Source of the DNA: Paracoccaceae bacterium
GTDB lineage: Bacteria > Pseudomonadota > Alphaproteobacteria > Rhodobacterales > Rhodobacteraceae
Direction of reading: 5' to 3'
DNA length: 64,000 nucleotides
Assembly (NCBI GenBank): GCA_016744015.1
Contig: JADGFD010000014.1
Coordinates: 17,505-81,504, forward strand
Shown here: piece by piece, positions 30,048 through 39,450 of the stretch
Position numbering within the stretch: position 1 is the stretch's first letter
How the letters are laid out: every line of letters begins with the position of its first letter
Position numbers and translations under genes: made by a program
Notes under the pieces: model-generated
Database searches by the model: none
The model's input: the letters and a program-made list of their open reading frames with translations, nothing else
What the model was told of the DNA's origin: nothing

Positions 30048-30087
30048 TGAACTACGTTCATGAACTATGTTCGAAATATGAATATTC
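30048..30087. promoter_or_regulatory. Tandem 13-bp palindromes next to the EF-hand gene start
   Basis: TGAACTACGTTCA (30048-30060) is followed directly by TGAACTATGTTCG (30061-30073), each of the form TGAAC-N3-GTTCA. A third palindrome, GAATATTC, lies at 30080-30087. The block begins 17 bases before the ATG at 30031, so it would overlap the promoter or transcription start, as repressor operators do. Spacing does not fit the alphaproteobacterial LexA site (GTTC-N7-GTTC). No regulator gene adjoins. Confidence 0.5.
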
Positions 30088-30102
30088 AAGGTATTTTGGC
30101 GT

Positions 30103-30140
30103 AAAAAAACAAAAAGGCCATACCCTAGCGGACATGGCCT
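30103..30140 (-). terminator. Intrinsic terminator of mdh
   Basis: On the minus strand AGGCCAT and ATGGCCT form a 7-base-pair stem (30134-30140 with 30115-30121), followed at once by TTTTGTTTTTTT. It starts 24 bases past the mdh stop, a textbook rho-independent terminator. It separates mdh from the genes that follow. Confidence 0.85.
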
Positions 30141-30164
30141 CATTTTTAGATACGGATTTTGGGC

Positions 30165-31166
<1,002 letters not shown>

Positions 31167-31240
31167 TTACGCCTATTTTTGATTCTTCGCAAGCGTTGGT
31201 TGCTTGACAAAACTACTTGTTTTTACGGAAACCTCCTTTA

Positions 31241-31253
31241 CAGTGCTGCACTG
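31241..31253. promoter_or_regulatory. Palindrome in the mdh-mcl2 divergent promoter region
   Basis: CAGTGCTGCACTG, a 6+1+6 palindrome, lies 23 bases ahead of the mcl2 start. A TTGACA hexamer occurs upstream at 31204, but no well-spaced -10 is evident. It could be an operator for mcl2. Single occurrence, so weak. Confidence 0.3.
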
Positions 31254-31276
31254 CAATATAATTCAGGAGGCTCAAC

Positions 31277-32113
31277 ATGTCCCACCCATACCGCTCGGTG
31301 CTTTACTTGCCCGGATCGCGCGAGCGCGTGCTGGAAAAGGCCAAAGGATTGGCCGCTGACGCGCTGATCTTTGATCTGGAAGACGCGGTGGCTCCGGAGG
31401 ACAAGCTGGCCGCGCGAGATTTGGTGTGCGAAATGGTGCAGCGCGGCTATGGCGCGCGCAAAAGGTTGATACGGGTAAACGGGCTGGATACCCAATGGGG
31501 AGAGGGTGACCTGGTTGCCGTGATTGCCGCCGAGCCAGACGGGATTTTGATCCCGAAAGTGAACAACGCGGCGGAATTGCAAGCGATTGCGGCGCAACTT
31601 CAGGGCAAAACCCGCCTCTGGGCGATGATGGAAACCCCGCTGGGCATTTTGAATGCGGCAGAAATTGCCGCCAGCACACCCTTGCTTGAAGGGTTTGTGA
31701 TCGGCACAAATGACCTCGTAAAGGAGCTGTTTGCCCAGCATACTGCTGACCGCATGCCAGTAATGACCTCGCTTTCGCTTTGCCTTCTGGCTGCGCGGGC
31801 GCATGGGCTGGTATGTGTTGACGGTGTTTATAACGCGTTTAAAGATGCAGACGGGCTGCGAGCCGAATGCCAGCAGGGGCTTGAAATGGGCTTTGATGGC
31901 AAAACCCTGATCCACCCCGCGCAGATCGACGCTACCAATGATGTTTTTGCCCCAAATGAGGGTGAGCTGGCCCTCGCGCAGCGCTATATCGAAGCTTTTG
32001 AAAATGCCTCCGGCGTGGCCGTGGTTGATGGCAAAATCGTTGAAAACCTGCACGTCGAAAATGCCGTGCGTTTGCTGGCCAAGGCCGATATGATTGCCAA
32101 AATGAAAACATAG
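31277..32113 (+). CDS. mcl2: (3S)-malyl-CoA thioesterase / malyl-CoA lyase family (CitE-like)
   Basis: 278 residues of the HpcH/HpaI-CitE fold. Visible residues: R in IRVNGLDT, the metal ligands E in MMETPLGI and D in IFDLEDAV, and GTNDLVKEL. In Rhodobacter sphaeroides the Mcl2 paralogue of about this length is a (3S)-malyl-CoA thioesterase working with Mcl1 in the ethylmalonyl-CoA pathway and glyoxylate/acetate use; Mcl1 lyases are about 40 residues longer. The downstream neighbours nnrU, DUF1737 and mch support this assignment. TTCAGGAGG precedes the ATG. A plain lyase activity is not excluded. Confidence 0.82.
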   Translation: MSHPYRSVLYLPGSRERVLEKAKGLAADALIFDLEDAVAPEDKLAARDLVCEMVQRGYGARKRLIRVNGLDTQWGEGDLVAVIAAEPDGILIPKVNNAAELQAIAAQLQGKTRLWAMMETPLGILNAAEIAASTPLLEGFVIGTNDLVKELFAQHTADRMPVMTSLSLCLLAARAHGLVCVDGVYNAFKDADGLRAECQQGLEMGFDGKTLIHPAQIDATNDVFAPNEGELALAQRYIEAFENASGVAVVDGKIVENLHVENAVRLLAKADMIAKMKT

Positions 32114-32122
32114 GGGATAATC

Positions 32123-32683
32123 ATGAATTTACTCATAGCGGGCATTGCGCTCTGGACCATCACACATTTTTTCAAGCGACTCGCGCCGGAGATGCGGGCA
32201 GGTATGACCGCAAAAATGGGAAATGGCTCCAAAGGGGTGATAGCGCTGCTAATTGTGGCCTCCATTGTGATGATGGTGTTTGGCTACCGGGCCGCCCCTG
32301 TTGAATTTGTGTATGACCTGCCAAGCTTTACACGCCATATCAACAACACTTTGATGATCATTTCTGTGATCCTGCTGGGCATGGGCAATTCCAAAGGCCG
32401 CGCTCGCACATGGTTGCGTCATCCCATGCTGTGGGGCGTAGTTGTTTGGGCTGGTGCGCACCTGTTAGTAAACGGTGATGTGGCCTCTGTTGTGCTGTTT
32501 GGTGGCTTGGCCCTATGGGCGCTGGCCAATATGGTGCTGATTAATGTGCAAGATGGCGCGTGGGAGAAGCCAGAGGCTGGCCCCGCCAAAGGCGATATCA
32601 AACTGCTGGTTATTTCTGCCGCGGTCTTTGCTGTGATTTCAGGGCTGCACATTTGGCTCGGCCCTAATCCGTTTGGAGGATAA
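32123..32683 (+). CDS. NnrU family membrane protein
   Basis: 186 residues with about five hydrophobic segments. The family is named for NnrU of denitrifiers, a membrane protein required for nitrite and NO reductase activity, and is also related to the carotenoid-isomerase-linked 15-cis-zeta-carotene isomerase. The opening IAGIALWTITHFFKRLAPEMR and LRHPMLWGVVVWAGAHLLVNGD are typical, with conserved histidines at HHF/HP/HLL positions that could bind haem. It follows mcl2 by 9 bases. No denitrification genes are in view, so the local role is unknown. Confidence 0.82.
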   Translation: MNLLIAGIALWTITHFFKRLAPEMRAGMTAKMGNGSKGVIALLIVASIVMMVFGYRAAPVEFVYDLPSFTRHINNTLMIISVILLGMGNSKGRARTWLRHPMLWGVVVWAGAHLLVNGDVASVVLFGGLALWALANMVLINVQDGAWEKPEAGPAKGDIKLLVISAAVFAVISGLHIWLGPNPFGG

Positions 32684-32684
32684 A

Positions 32685-32888
32685 ATGCTTGCCTACCGAC
32701 TGCTTACCGAAGACGATACCTCAGCCTTTTGCCATAAGGTTTCAGAGGCGCTGGCCAAGGGCTGGTCGCTGCAAGGCGACCCTGTGATGACTTTTGATGC
32801 CAAGCGCGGCGTGGTGCGCTGCGCTCAGGCTGTAGTGAAAGCATATGAGGGTGAATATGCGCCTGATATGAAGCTGGGGCAGGTATGA
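32685..32888 (+). CDS. DUF1737 small protein
   Basis: 67 residues from the ATG at 32685, with GGAGG five bases ahead. YRLLTEDDTSAFCHKVSEAL followed by KGWSLQGDPVMTFD is the DUF1737 pattern, a small alpha/beta domain of unknown function. The stop overlaps the mch start by 4 bases. Its place between nnrU and mch appears to be a conserved local arrangement in this bacterial group, as far as I recall. Confidence 0.8.
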   Translation: MLAYRLLTEDDTSAFCHKVSEALAKGWSLQGDPVMTFDAKRGVVRCAQAVVKAYEGEYAPDMKLGQV

Positions 32889-33910
32889 GCAAGGTTAACA
32901 CGGGTTATTTCTTTGAGGATTATCACCTTGGGCAGGTGTTTGACCACGCCACCCCGCGCACGGTTTCCGGTGGCGAGCGGGCGCTTTATACCGCGCTCTA
33001 CCCCACCCGCTTTGCGCTCTATTCCTCCGATGAATTTGCACGCGGCTGCGGGTTGCCCGAAAGCCCGATTGAAGATCTCGCGGCCTTTCACATTGTATTT
33101 GGCAAAACCGTGCCAGATATTTCGCTGAACGCCGTGGCTAACCTTGGCTATGCCGAGTGCCGGTTTTTAAAGCCGGTTTATGCAGGGGATACCCTAAGCA
33201 CCCGCTCTGAAGTGATCGGGCTAAAGCAAAACTCCAACGGCAAAAGCGGGGTTGTCTGGGTGCGCTCCACCGGCACCAACCAGCGCGGCGAGGCGGTGCT
33301 GAGCTATGTGCGCTGGGTGATGGTGCGTAAGCGGGACGCGGATGCGCCCGCACCGGAAACGGTGATTCCCGATCTCAAACCAGCACTGGAGGCGGCAGAG
33401 CTACCCCTGCCCGAGCGGCTTGATTTTAGCGGCTTTAACTTCGAGCAGGCCGGTGAACAGTATCGTTTGGCGGATTATGAGGCCGGCGAAGTGATCGACC
33501 ATGTAGACGGTGTCACCATTGAAGAAGCCGAGCATATGATCGCGACGCGGCTTTGGCAAAACACCGCCAAAGTGCACTTTGATGCTAGCCAGCGGCCTGA
33601 TGGCAAGCGGCTTATATATGGCGGGCATGTAATGTCCATGGCCCGCGCGCTCAGTTTTAACGGCCTCGCCAATGCGCAAATGATTGTGGCAATAAATGCG
33701 GGCACTCACGCCAACCCCTGTTTTTCAGGGGATACGATAAGAGCGCGCTCGACCGTGCTGGACAAAGCTGAAATCGGCGATATTGGCGCCATAAGGCTGC
33801 GCTTGCAGGCTTACACAGGTAACGCGGGGCAGGGCCTTGAAAAGGTTGATGGAAAGCACCCGTCGCATGTGCTGCTTGATCTGGATTTCTGGGCGTTGAT
33901 GCCTCAATGA
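32885..33910 (+). CDS. mch: Mesaconyl-C1-CoA hydratase (beta-methylmalyl-CoA dehydratase)
   Basis: 341 residues with two MaoC-type hotdog halves. In the ethylmalonyl-CoA pathway it interconverts mesaconyl-C1-CoA and (2R,3S)-beta-methylmalyl-CoA. YFFEDYHLGQVFDHATPRTV at the N-terminus and ARALSFNGLANAQMIVAINA in the second half match this enzyme, and the length equals the Rhodobacter protein. The other pathway genes (ccr, ecm, mcd) are outside the window. It overlaps the DUF1737 gene and the sulfotransferase gene by 4 bases each. Confidence 0.92.
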   Translation: MSKVNTGYFFEDYHLGQVFDHATPRTVSGGERALYTALYPTRFALYSSDEFARGCGLPESPIEDLAAFHIVFGKTVPDISLNAVANLGYAECRFLKPVYAGDTLSTRSEVIGLKQNSNGKSGVVWVRSTGTNQRGEAVLSYVRWVMVRKRDADAPAPETVIPDLKPALEAAELPLPERLDFSGFNFEQAGEQYRLADYEAGEVIDHVDGVTIEEAEHMIATRLWQNTAKVHFDASQRPDGKRLIYGGHVMSMARALSFNGLANAQMIVAINAGTHANPCFSGDTIRARSTVLDKAEIGDIGAIRLRLQAYTGNAGQGLEKVDGKHPSHVLLDLDFWALMPQ

Positions 33911-34461
33911 CCCGCAAGGTTTTCTGCGTAGGGTTTCAAAAAACCGGCACGAGTTCGCTTAGCAAAGCCTTGCAGGCGCTGGGTTTTTCTGTGGGGGATT
34001 CGATTGGGGTATTGAACCGTACCGTGAACTGGCGCGCGCTGGACCCAAAGCCGGAGATTATTGAGAAAGTAATGGCTGTGGTTGACGAGGTAGACGCCAT
34101 TCAGGACTCGCCCAATGCTTTTATTTATCGCGCACTGGATGTCGCCTACCCGGGGGCAAAATTCATCCTGACAATCCGAGATACTGCGGACTGGCTAGAG
34201 AGCTACCGCCGCTTTTTCCCAGACCAGAACAACCCACTTAGGCATTGGATGTATGGCGTTGACAGGTTTTCCGGTAATGAAGCGCGGTATCGGGCTATAT
34301 ATGAGGCGCAAAATGCGGAAATTGTCGCTTATTTCGCTGGCCGCCCCGATGACCTGCTTGTGATGAACATTCCTAAAGGCGATGGCTGGCTCAAGCTGGT
34401 GACTTTCCTTGGGAAGGATGCGTTAAAGCCTTTTCCGCACGCGAATAAAGGCAATGGTTAA
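33907..34461 (+). CDS. Sulfotransferase family protein
   Basis: 184 residues. VFCVGFQKTGTSSLSKAL at the N-terminus is the 5'-phosphosulfate loop of PAPS-dependent sulfotransferases, and FILTIRDTADWLESY (about 91-105) fits the 3'-phosphate strand-helix. It is short for the family but complete at both ends. The overlap with mch (ATGA) suggests co-expression. The acceptor molecule is unknown; P-loop kinase activity is less likely. The paired palindromes begin three bases after its stop. Confidence 0.8.
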   Translation: MTRKVFCVGFQKTGTSSLSKALQALGFSVGDSIGVLNRTVNWRALDPKPEIIEKVMAVVDEVDAIQDSPNAFIYRALDVAYPGAKFILTIRDTADWLESYRRFFPDQNNPLRHWMYGVDRFSGNEARYRAIYEAQNAEIVAYFAGRPDDLLVMNIPKGDGWLKLVTFLGKDALKPFPHANKGNG

Positions 34462-34463
34462 TT

Positions 34464-34494
34464 TGTGATCACATTAAATTTTTAAGTGATCACA
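34464..34494. promoter_or_regulatory. Paired GTGATCAC palindromes upstream of sdhC
   Basis: TGTGATCACA (34464-34473) and AGTGATCACA (34485-34494) lie 21 bases apart start to start, as at the sucC site. The far edge is 140 bases ahead of the sdhC start. They form an imperfect inverted repeat with AT-rich filler, and no U-tract follows, so termination is a poorer explanation than operator. Between 34495 and 34633 I saw no further clear motif. Confidence 0.6.
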
Positions 34495-34633
34495 TAATTG
34501 CCATCCTTATCAATATATGAATACTTCGGGATACATTTGCTCGAATTAACTTGCTCGAAACACAAATCTGCGTAAACCTGCGGCAAAATGGACTCAGTGC
34601 ACGCGCTGGGCCAATAAATAGTCAGGAGATATC

Positions 34634-35029
34634 ATGGCAGATGTAAATCGGAGCAACCGCCCGCTTTCCCCCCATCTATCCATCTACCGCCCGCTCTGGA
34701 CAATGGGTTTATCCATTACCCACCGGATTACCGGTGTGGGTTTGGCTGTGAGCATCACTATGATCACTTGGTGGTTTCTGGCGCTGGCCATCGGGGAGGA
34801 CTATTTCGAGGCCGCGAACGCGGTGATGACCTCGGTAGTTGGCGGCTTTATTCTCATCGCCTCCCTTTGGGCGCTCTCTTTTCACTTTTGCAACGGTATC
34901 CGGCATCTTTTCTGGGACGCGGGCAAGGGGCTGGAACTTGAAACGGCCTACCGCTCTGGCTTGGCGGTTATGGCCGGCTCGGTGGTGCTTACGGTGATTG
35001 GCGTTTTGGTTGTGGCGGGGGTGCTTTGA
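34634..35029 (+). CDS. sdhC: Succinate dehydrogenase cytochrome b556 subunit
   Basis: 131 residues with three membrane helices. RPLSPHLSIYRPLWTMGLSI and SITHRITGVGLAVSI are the standard opening, and HFCNGIRHLFWDAGKGL contains the histidine expected to ligate haem b. With SdhD it anchors the dehydrogenase and forms the ubiquinone site. GTCAGGAGATATC precedes the ATG. First gene of the sdhC-D-A-x-y-B operon. Confidence 0.95.
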   Translation: MADVNRSNRPLSPHLSIYRPLWTMGLSITHRITGVGLAVSITMITWWFLALAIGEDYFEAANAVMTSVVGGFILIASLWALSFHFCNGIRHLFWDAGKGLELETAYRSGLAVMAGSVVLTVIGVLVVAGVL

Positions 35030-35409
35030 TGCGGTATCAAACAGATAGGCAGCGCGTTGAGGGTCTTGGCTCGGCCAAAGACGGCACGGTTGAGTGGTGG
35101 AAACAGCGGGTGGCTGCTGTTGCGCTCTTGCCGCTTGTTTTATTATTCATATTTCCGCTGTTGCGGTCTGTTGGCTCTGATTTTGATGATGTGCGCGCGA
35201 TTTATGAGCATCCGTTTAATGCCATCATCGCGATCCTGTTTTTCATCACCATCATGTCCCACCTTCGGCAAGGCTTACAGGAGGTGATTGTGGATTATGT
35301 GCATGGCAAAGCGGCGATGACAACCGCGCTGCTTGTCAACACAATGTTTACGACGCTGATCGGTGTAACCGGCGTTTTTTCAGTCGCCAAAATCGCTTTT
35401 GGCGGTTGA
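35029..35409 (+). CDS. sdhD: Succinate dehydrogenase membrane anchor subunit
   Basis: 126 residues with three helices, beginning at the ATG whose A is the last base of the sdhC TGA stop. GLGSAKDGTVEWWKQRVAAVAL is the familiar SdhD opening in alphaproteobacteria, and SHLRQGLQEVIVDYVHG carries conserved His, Arg and Asp/Tyr residues of the quinone region. Confidence 0.93.
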   Translation: MRYQTDRQRVEGLGSAKDGTVEWWKQRVAAVALLPLVLLFIFPLLRSVGSDFDDVRAIYEHPFNAIIAILFFITIMSHLRQGLQEVIVDYVHGKAAMTTALLVNTMFTTLIGVTGVFSVAKIAFGG

Positions 35410-35424
35410 GTAAGGAAAAATATA

Positions 35425-37233
35425 ATGGCTGCATATGAATTTATTGACCATGAATATGACGTGGTGGTTGTGGGCGCTGGCGGCGCTGGCTTGCGGGCCA
35501 CGCTGGGCATGGCCGAACAGGGGCTAAAAACCGCCTGCGTAACCAAGGTGTTCCCCACCCGCTCCCACACCGTGGCGGCGCAGGGTGGCATTGCCGCGAG
35601 CCTTTCAAATATGGGCCCCGATAACTGGCAGTGGCATATGTATGACACCGTTAAGGGCTCTGACTGGCTCGGCGATATGGATGCGCAGGAGTATCTGGTG
35701 CGCCACGCCCCCGAGGCGGTTTATGAGTTGGAGCATTACGGCGTGCCGTTTTCTCGCACCGAAGAGGGCAAAATTTACCAGCGGCCCTTTGGTGGCCATA
35801 CCACCGAATTTGGCGAAGGCCCCCCCGTGCAACGCACCTGTGCGGCAGCTGACCGCACCGGCCACGCCATGCTGCACACACTTTACGGCCAATCGCTCAA
35901 GCATAATGCCGAGTTCTACATCGAGTATTTCGCGATAGACCTGCTGCGCGGCGCTGATGGCGCTATTCAGGGTATTTTGGCGTGGAAGCTGGATGACGGC
36001 ACCCTACACCGCTTTAACGCTAAAATGACCGTGCTGGCCACCGGCGGCTATGGCCGTGCGTTTTTCAGTGCCACATCGGCGCACACTTGCACAGGCGACG
36101 GCGGCGGCATGGTTGCGCGCCAAGGCCTGCCTTTGCAAGATATGGAATTTGTGCAATTCCACCCCACCGGCATTTACGGCGCGGGCATGCTTATTACCGA
36201 GGGCGCACGCGGCGAGGGCGGCTACCTGACGAATTCCGAAGGCGAGCGCTATATGGAGCGCTATGCGCCAACTTATAAAGACCTCGCCTCGCGCGATGTC
36301 GTATCGCGCTGCTCAACCATCGAGATTCGCGAAGGCCGTGGTGTTGGGCCAAATAAAGACCATGTTTTCTTGCACCTTGACCACCTGCCGCCTGAGGCAC
36401 TCGCCGAGCGTCTGCCGGGCATTTCTGAAAGCGCCAAAGTGTTTGCCGGTGTTGACGTAACAAAAGCACCAATTCCGGTGCTGCCAACGGTGCACTATAA
36501 TATGGGCGGCGTGCCGACCAATTATTGGGGTGAAGTGCTAAACCCGACGGCTGACAACCACGACGCCATTCAGCCCGGCCTGATGGCCGTGGGCGAAGCG
36601 GGCTGTGCCTCGGTGCACGGCGCTAATCGGCTTGGCTCCAATTCGCTGATAGACCTTGTGGTCTTTGGCCGTGCAGCGGCCATAAAAGCGGGCGAAGTGA
36701 TTGACCGCGATGCGCCAAATCAAGCCTTTGACGAGGCCTCGGTTGAGGCGGCAATGGCACGGTTTGATGGTATTCGCCACGCGCGGGGCGGCGTGCCAAC
36801 GGCCGAGCTTCGGCTTGAGATGCAGAAAACCATGCAAAACGATGCCGCCGTATTCCGCACCTCGGAAAGCCTTAAGGAAGGCTGTGCGAAAATGGACGTG
36901 GTTGCCAATAAAATGAATGATGTCAACGTGACAGACCGCTCGATGATCTGGAATTCGGACCTGATGGAAACGCTGGAACTGGGCAACCTGATGCCCAACG
37001 CGCTGGCAACCATTGTGTCAGCCGAGGCCCGCAAAGAAAGCCGCGGTGCCCATGCCCATGAGGACTTCCCGGACCGGGACGATAAGGAATGGCGCAAGCA
37101 CTCCTTGGCGACCATCGGGGATGACTGGAAGGTTAAACTAAGCTATCGTGATGTTCACGTGGACCCGCTCACCCCCGAATCCGAGGGTGGAATTGAGGTG
37201 AAGCGTTTAGCACCCAAAAAGCGGGTGTATTAA
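35425..37233 (+). CDS. sdhA: Succinate dehydrogenase flavoprotein subunit
   Basis: 602 residues. It oxidises succinate to fumarate with covalently bound FAD on the cytoplasmic side. The FAD fold is [20 protein letters not shown], and His48 in [11 protein letters not shown] is the expected covalent FAD site. [20 protein letters not shown] and the C-terminal region ending [17 protein letters not shown] are typical. Two small lipoprotein genes separate it from sdhB. Confidence 0.98.
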   Translation: MAAYEFIDHEYDVVVVGAGGAGLRATLGMAEQGLKTACVTKVFPTRSHTVAAQGGIAASLSNMGPDNWQWHMYDTVKGSDWLGDMDAQEYLVRHAPEAVYELEHYGVPFSRTEEGKIYQRPFGGHTTEFGEGPPVQRTCAAADRTGHAMLHTLYGQSLKHNAEFYIEYFAIDLLRGADGAIQGILAWKLDDGTLHRFNAKMTVLATGGYGRAFFSATSAHTCTGDGGGMVARQGLPLQDMEFVQFHPTGIYGAGMLITEGARGEGGYLTNSEGERYMERYAPTYKDLASRDVVSRCSTIEIREGRGVGPNKDHVFLHLDHLPPEALAERLPGISESAKVFAGVDVTKAPIPVLPTVHYNMGGVPTNYWGEVLNPTADNHDAIQPGLMAVGEAGCASVHGANRLGSNSLIDLVVFGRAAAIKAGEVIDRDAPNQAFDEASVEAAMARFDGIRHARGGVPTAELRLEMQKTMQNDAAVFRTSESLKEGCAKMDVVANKMNDVNVTDRSMIWNSDLMETLELGNLMPNALATIVSAEARKESRGAHAHEDFPDRDDKEWRKHSLATIGDDWKVKLSYRDVHVDPLTPESEGGIEVKRLAPKKRVY

Positions 37234-37248
37234 CTTACGGAGCATATT

Positions 37249-37527
37249 ATGAAGCATATTTTAGCATTTTCAATTCTGGCGGTTGCCGCTTGCACACCCA
37301 CCTTGGAAACCATGAGTCGCGCAGATGCGATTGCCATGTGCCAAGCACAGGCTGACGAGGCCGCGCAGGTGGTTTCGGGCAATGCCTCAGCGGGGGTGAA
37401 TTCCAATACCGGCCCGTCTTTCGGGCTTGGATTAAGCATAAACCTGACGCCTAAACCAAAGGCGCAAACATTTGAGGCCTGCATGAGCGAACTAACGGCC
37501 AATGGCCAGATTGTGGAGGGAATGTAG
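37249..37527 (+). CDS. Small predicted lipoprotein within the sdh operon
   Basis: 92 residues. MKHILAFSILAVAACTPT ends in a lipobox (AVAAC), so Cys15 is probably lipidated. The mature part has two more cysteines (MCQAQ and EACMSEL) and a Gly/Ser-rich middle. No family recognised. It follows sdhA by 15 bases with CGGAGC ahead of the ATG, and its stop adjoins the next lipoprotein start. Confidence 0.75.
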   Translation: MKHILAFSILAVAACTPTLETMSRADAIAMCQAQADEAAQVVSGNASAGVNSNTGPSFGLGLSINLTPKPKAQTFEACMSELTANGQIVEGM

Positions 37528-37734
37528 ATGAAAATTACTTTGTTATTGGTGGGTGCGCTGGCACTTGCCGCCTGTGCTGAAACGGAATCCGTCACGCGGC
37601 TCGCACCAGAATACTTGCAGCTTTCGCCCGACGAGCAAAACATTTGGGAAGACCTAAGCCCTGCCCAGCGCGACCGCGCCGTTTTGTTTATCACCAACGG
37701 GGCAACGCTGATTTCCTCGCTGGGGTCTCAGTAA
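37528..37734 (+). CDS. Second small predicted lipoprotein within the sdh operon
   Basis: 68 residues. MKITLLLVGALALAACAET has a clean lipobox (ALAAC). The mature part is about 50 residues, helical and charged (LSPDEQNIWEDLSPAQRDRA). It starts directly after the previous stop, with GGAGGG in the upstream gene end serving as ribosome site. Function unknown; a 51-base gap then leads to sdhB. Confidence 0.75.
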   Translation: MKITLLLVGALALAACAETESVTRLAPEYLQLSPDEQNIWEDLSPAQRDRAVLFITNGATLISSLGSQ

Positions 37735-37785
37735 TTTAGGCGCTGGCCTTCGGGCCAGCACACACCGCCATAAGGGATATGGACA

Positions 37786-38562
37786 ATGGTTGAATTTACA
37801 CTGCCAAAAAACTCGCGCATGAAGGCGGGCAAAATCTGGCCCAAGCCGGATGGCAAAGATGTGCGCGCGGTGAAGATTTACCGGTTTGACCCTGACTCGG
37901 GCGAAAACCCACGCGTGGACACCTATTACATTGATCTGGCTGATTGCGGCCCGATGGTGCTAGACGCGCTGATTAAAATCAAAACCGAGATCGACCCGAC
38001 ACTTAGCTTCCGCCGCTCCTGCCGCGAGGGCATTTGCGGCTCTTGTGCGATGAATATCGACGGGATCAACACACTGGCCTGCCTTTATGGGCTGGACGAA
38101 ATGAAGGGCGATGTGAAGATCTACCCGCTGCCGCATATGCCAGTGGTGAAAGACCTTATTCCTGATCTTACGCACTTTTACGCCCAGCATGCCAGCATTA
38201 TGCCGTGGCTGGAAACTAAAACCAACCGCCCTGCAAAAGAGTGGCGCCAAAGCATTGACGACCGCAAAAAGCTTGATGGGCTTTATGAATGCGTAATGTG
38301 CGCCAGCTGCTCCACCAGCTGCCCAAGCTACTGGTGGAACGGAGACCGCTACCTTGGGCCAGCGGCCTTGCTACATGCCTATCGCTGGATTATTGACAGC
38401 CGCGACGAGGCCACCGGTGAGCGACTCGACGAGCTTGAAGACCCGTTTAAATTGTATCGTTGCCATACGATCATGAATTGCACACGGAGCTGCCCTAAAG
38501 GGCTGAACCCTGCCAAGGCGATTGCTGAAGTCAAAAAGCTGATGATCGCCCGCAAGGTTTAA
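37786..38562 (+). CDS. sdhB: Succinate dehydrogenase iron-sulfur subunit
   Basis: 258 residues. It relays electrons from FAD to ubiquinone. The 2Fe-2S ligands are in [16 protein letters not shown] and TLAC; the 4Fe-4S and 3Fe-4S ligands are in [17 protein letters not shown] and [17 protein letters not shown]. All expected cysteines are present. The GTG start of the next gene follows by 3 bases. Confidence 0.97.
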   Translation: MVEFTLPKNSRMKAGKIWPKPDGKDVRAVKIYRFDPDSGENPRVDTYYIDLADCGPMVLDALIKIKTEIDPTLSFRRSCREGICGSCAMNIDGINTLACLYGLDEMKGDVKIYPLPHMPVVKDLIPDLTHFYAQHASIMPWLETKTNRPAKEWRQSIDDRKKLDGLYECVMCASCSTSCPSYWWNGDRYLGPAALLHAYRWIIDSRDEATGERLDELEDPFKLYRCHTIMNCTRSCPKGLNPAKAIAEVKKLMIARKV

Positions 38563-38565
38563 CCG

Positions 38566-39399
38566 GTGCCCGACCAGCCCTTTGACGAGATCGAGCAACA
38601 GCTCTTTGCCGTCTCTAGTGGCCGGATGCGGGTGCTGGGCATTCGCCGCACCGGGCAACATGCGGTTATCAACTGGATATTGCGCAACTGTGGCTGTGTA
38701 AATACGGTTTTCCTGAATAGCTGCACTATGCGGCGCTCAGCCGTGCGGACCTGTGGGCAATCAGAGCTAAACGGGAAGTTCGCGGGTAAATCCTTTGCCT
38801 TGAAAAAGGCGCTGGAGGCATATCTAACGCCCGATTTGCACCCTTTTACCTTGATATCTTACGAAGCGGGGTATGAGGCAGGCGAGCTTACGCCAAATTT
38901 CCCGGATACCTCATTTAGCCATGAGGTTCTGGTTACGCGCAGCTTTATTAACTGGCTGCCCTCCTTCATCCGGCTGATGCGGGTCATGAACCGTAGCTCA
39001 GCTGCGGAAGCGCTGGATATCAGCAACGGCATTGTGTTTGAGATGATGCGCTACAAAGCGCATTTACAGGCGGCGCAGGCCTCAAACCATGTGGTGATCT
39101 GCTTTGATAAATGGGCCACCATGCCCGTTTATCGGCGAGAAAAACTGGCCGCGTTGGGCTTATATGAGCGGAATGCCGGGCTGGGAGACGTGCAGAAATA
39201 TGGCGGCGGCTCGTCCTTTTCGGCTTTCGAAAAACTCGCTGAAGAGCTGGCATTAACAGAGCGGTGGCAAACCATGGTCGATGACCCTTACGCCCATCAC
39301 TTTTTGCGCATCGCACAAGCCGATCCCGCTTTTATGGAGGTTTTAGCCGCGCTTTACCCCGATGATATTCCGGTAATGAGCAAACTCGCGCAGATGTGA
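38566..39399 (+). CDS. Sulfotransferase-like protein downstream of sdhB
   Basis: 277 residues from a GTG three bases after the sdhB stop. MRVLGIRRTGQHAVINWIL near residue 21 resembles the nucleotide-binding loop of sulfotransferase-fold proteins, with RRTGQHA in place of the usual KxGTT/S; VLVTRSFINWLPSFI could be the second site. The match is loose, so the fold is a guess. An internal ATG at the loop is an alternative start. It is the second sulfotransferase-like gene near sdhCDAB. Confidence 0.6.
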   Translation: MPDQPFDEIEQQLFAVSSGRMRVLGIRRTGQHAVINWILRNCGCVNTVFLNSCTMRRSAVRTCGQSELNGKFAGKSFALKKALEAYLTPDLHPFTLISYEAGYEAGELTPNFPDTSFSHEVLVTRSFINWLPSFIRLMRVMNRSSAAEALDISNGIVFEMMRYKAHLQAAQASNHVVICFDKWATMPVYRREKLAALGLYERNAGLGDVQKYGGGSSFSAFEKLAEELALTERWQTMVDDPYAHHFLRIAQADPAFMEVLAALYPDDIPVMSKLAQM

Positions 39400-39450
39400 G
39401 CAGGGGGGGCTGCGACCTGTGTTAGCGTGCCTAAAAACGCGGAGCTTTCC

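Noticed and set aside
30048..30073. LexA (SOS) box
   Set aside because: The half-sites GTTC/GTTC are 9 bases apart, not 7, and the arrangement is two palindromes rather than a direct repeat of GTTC.
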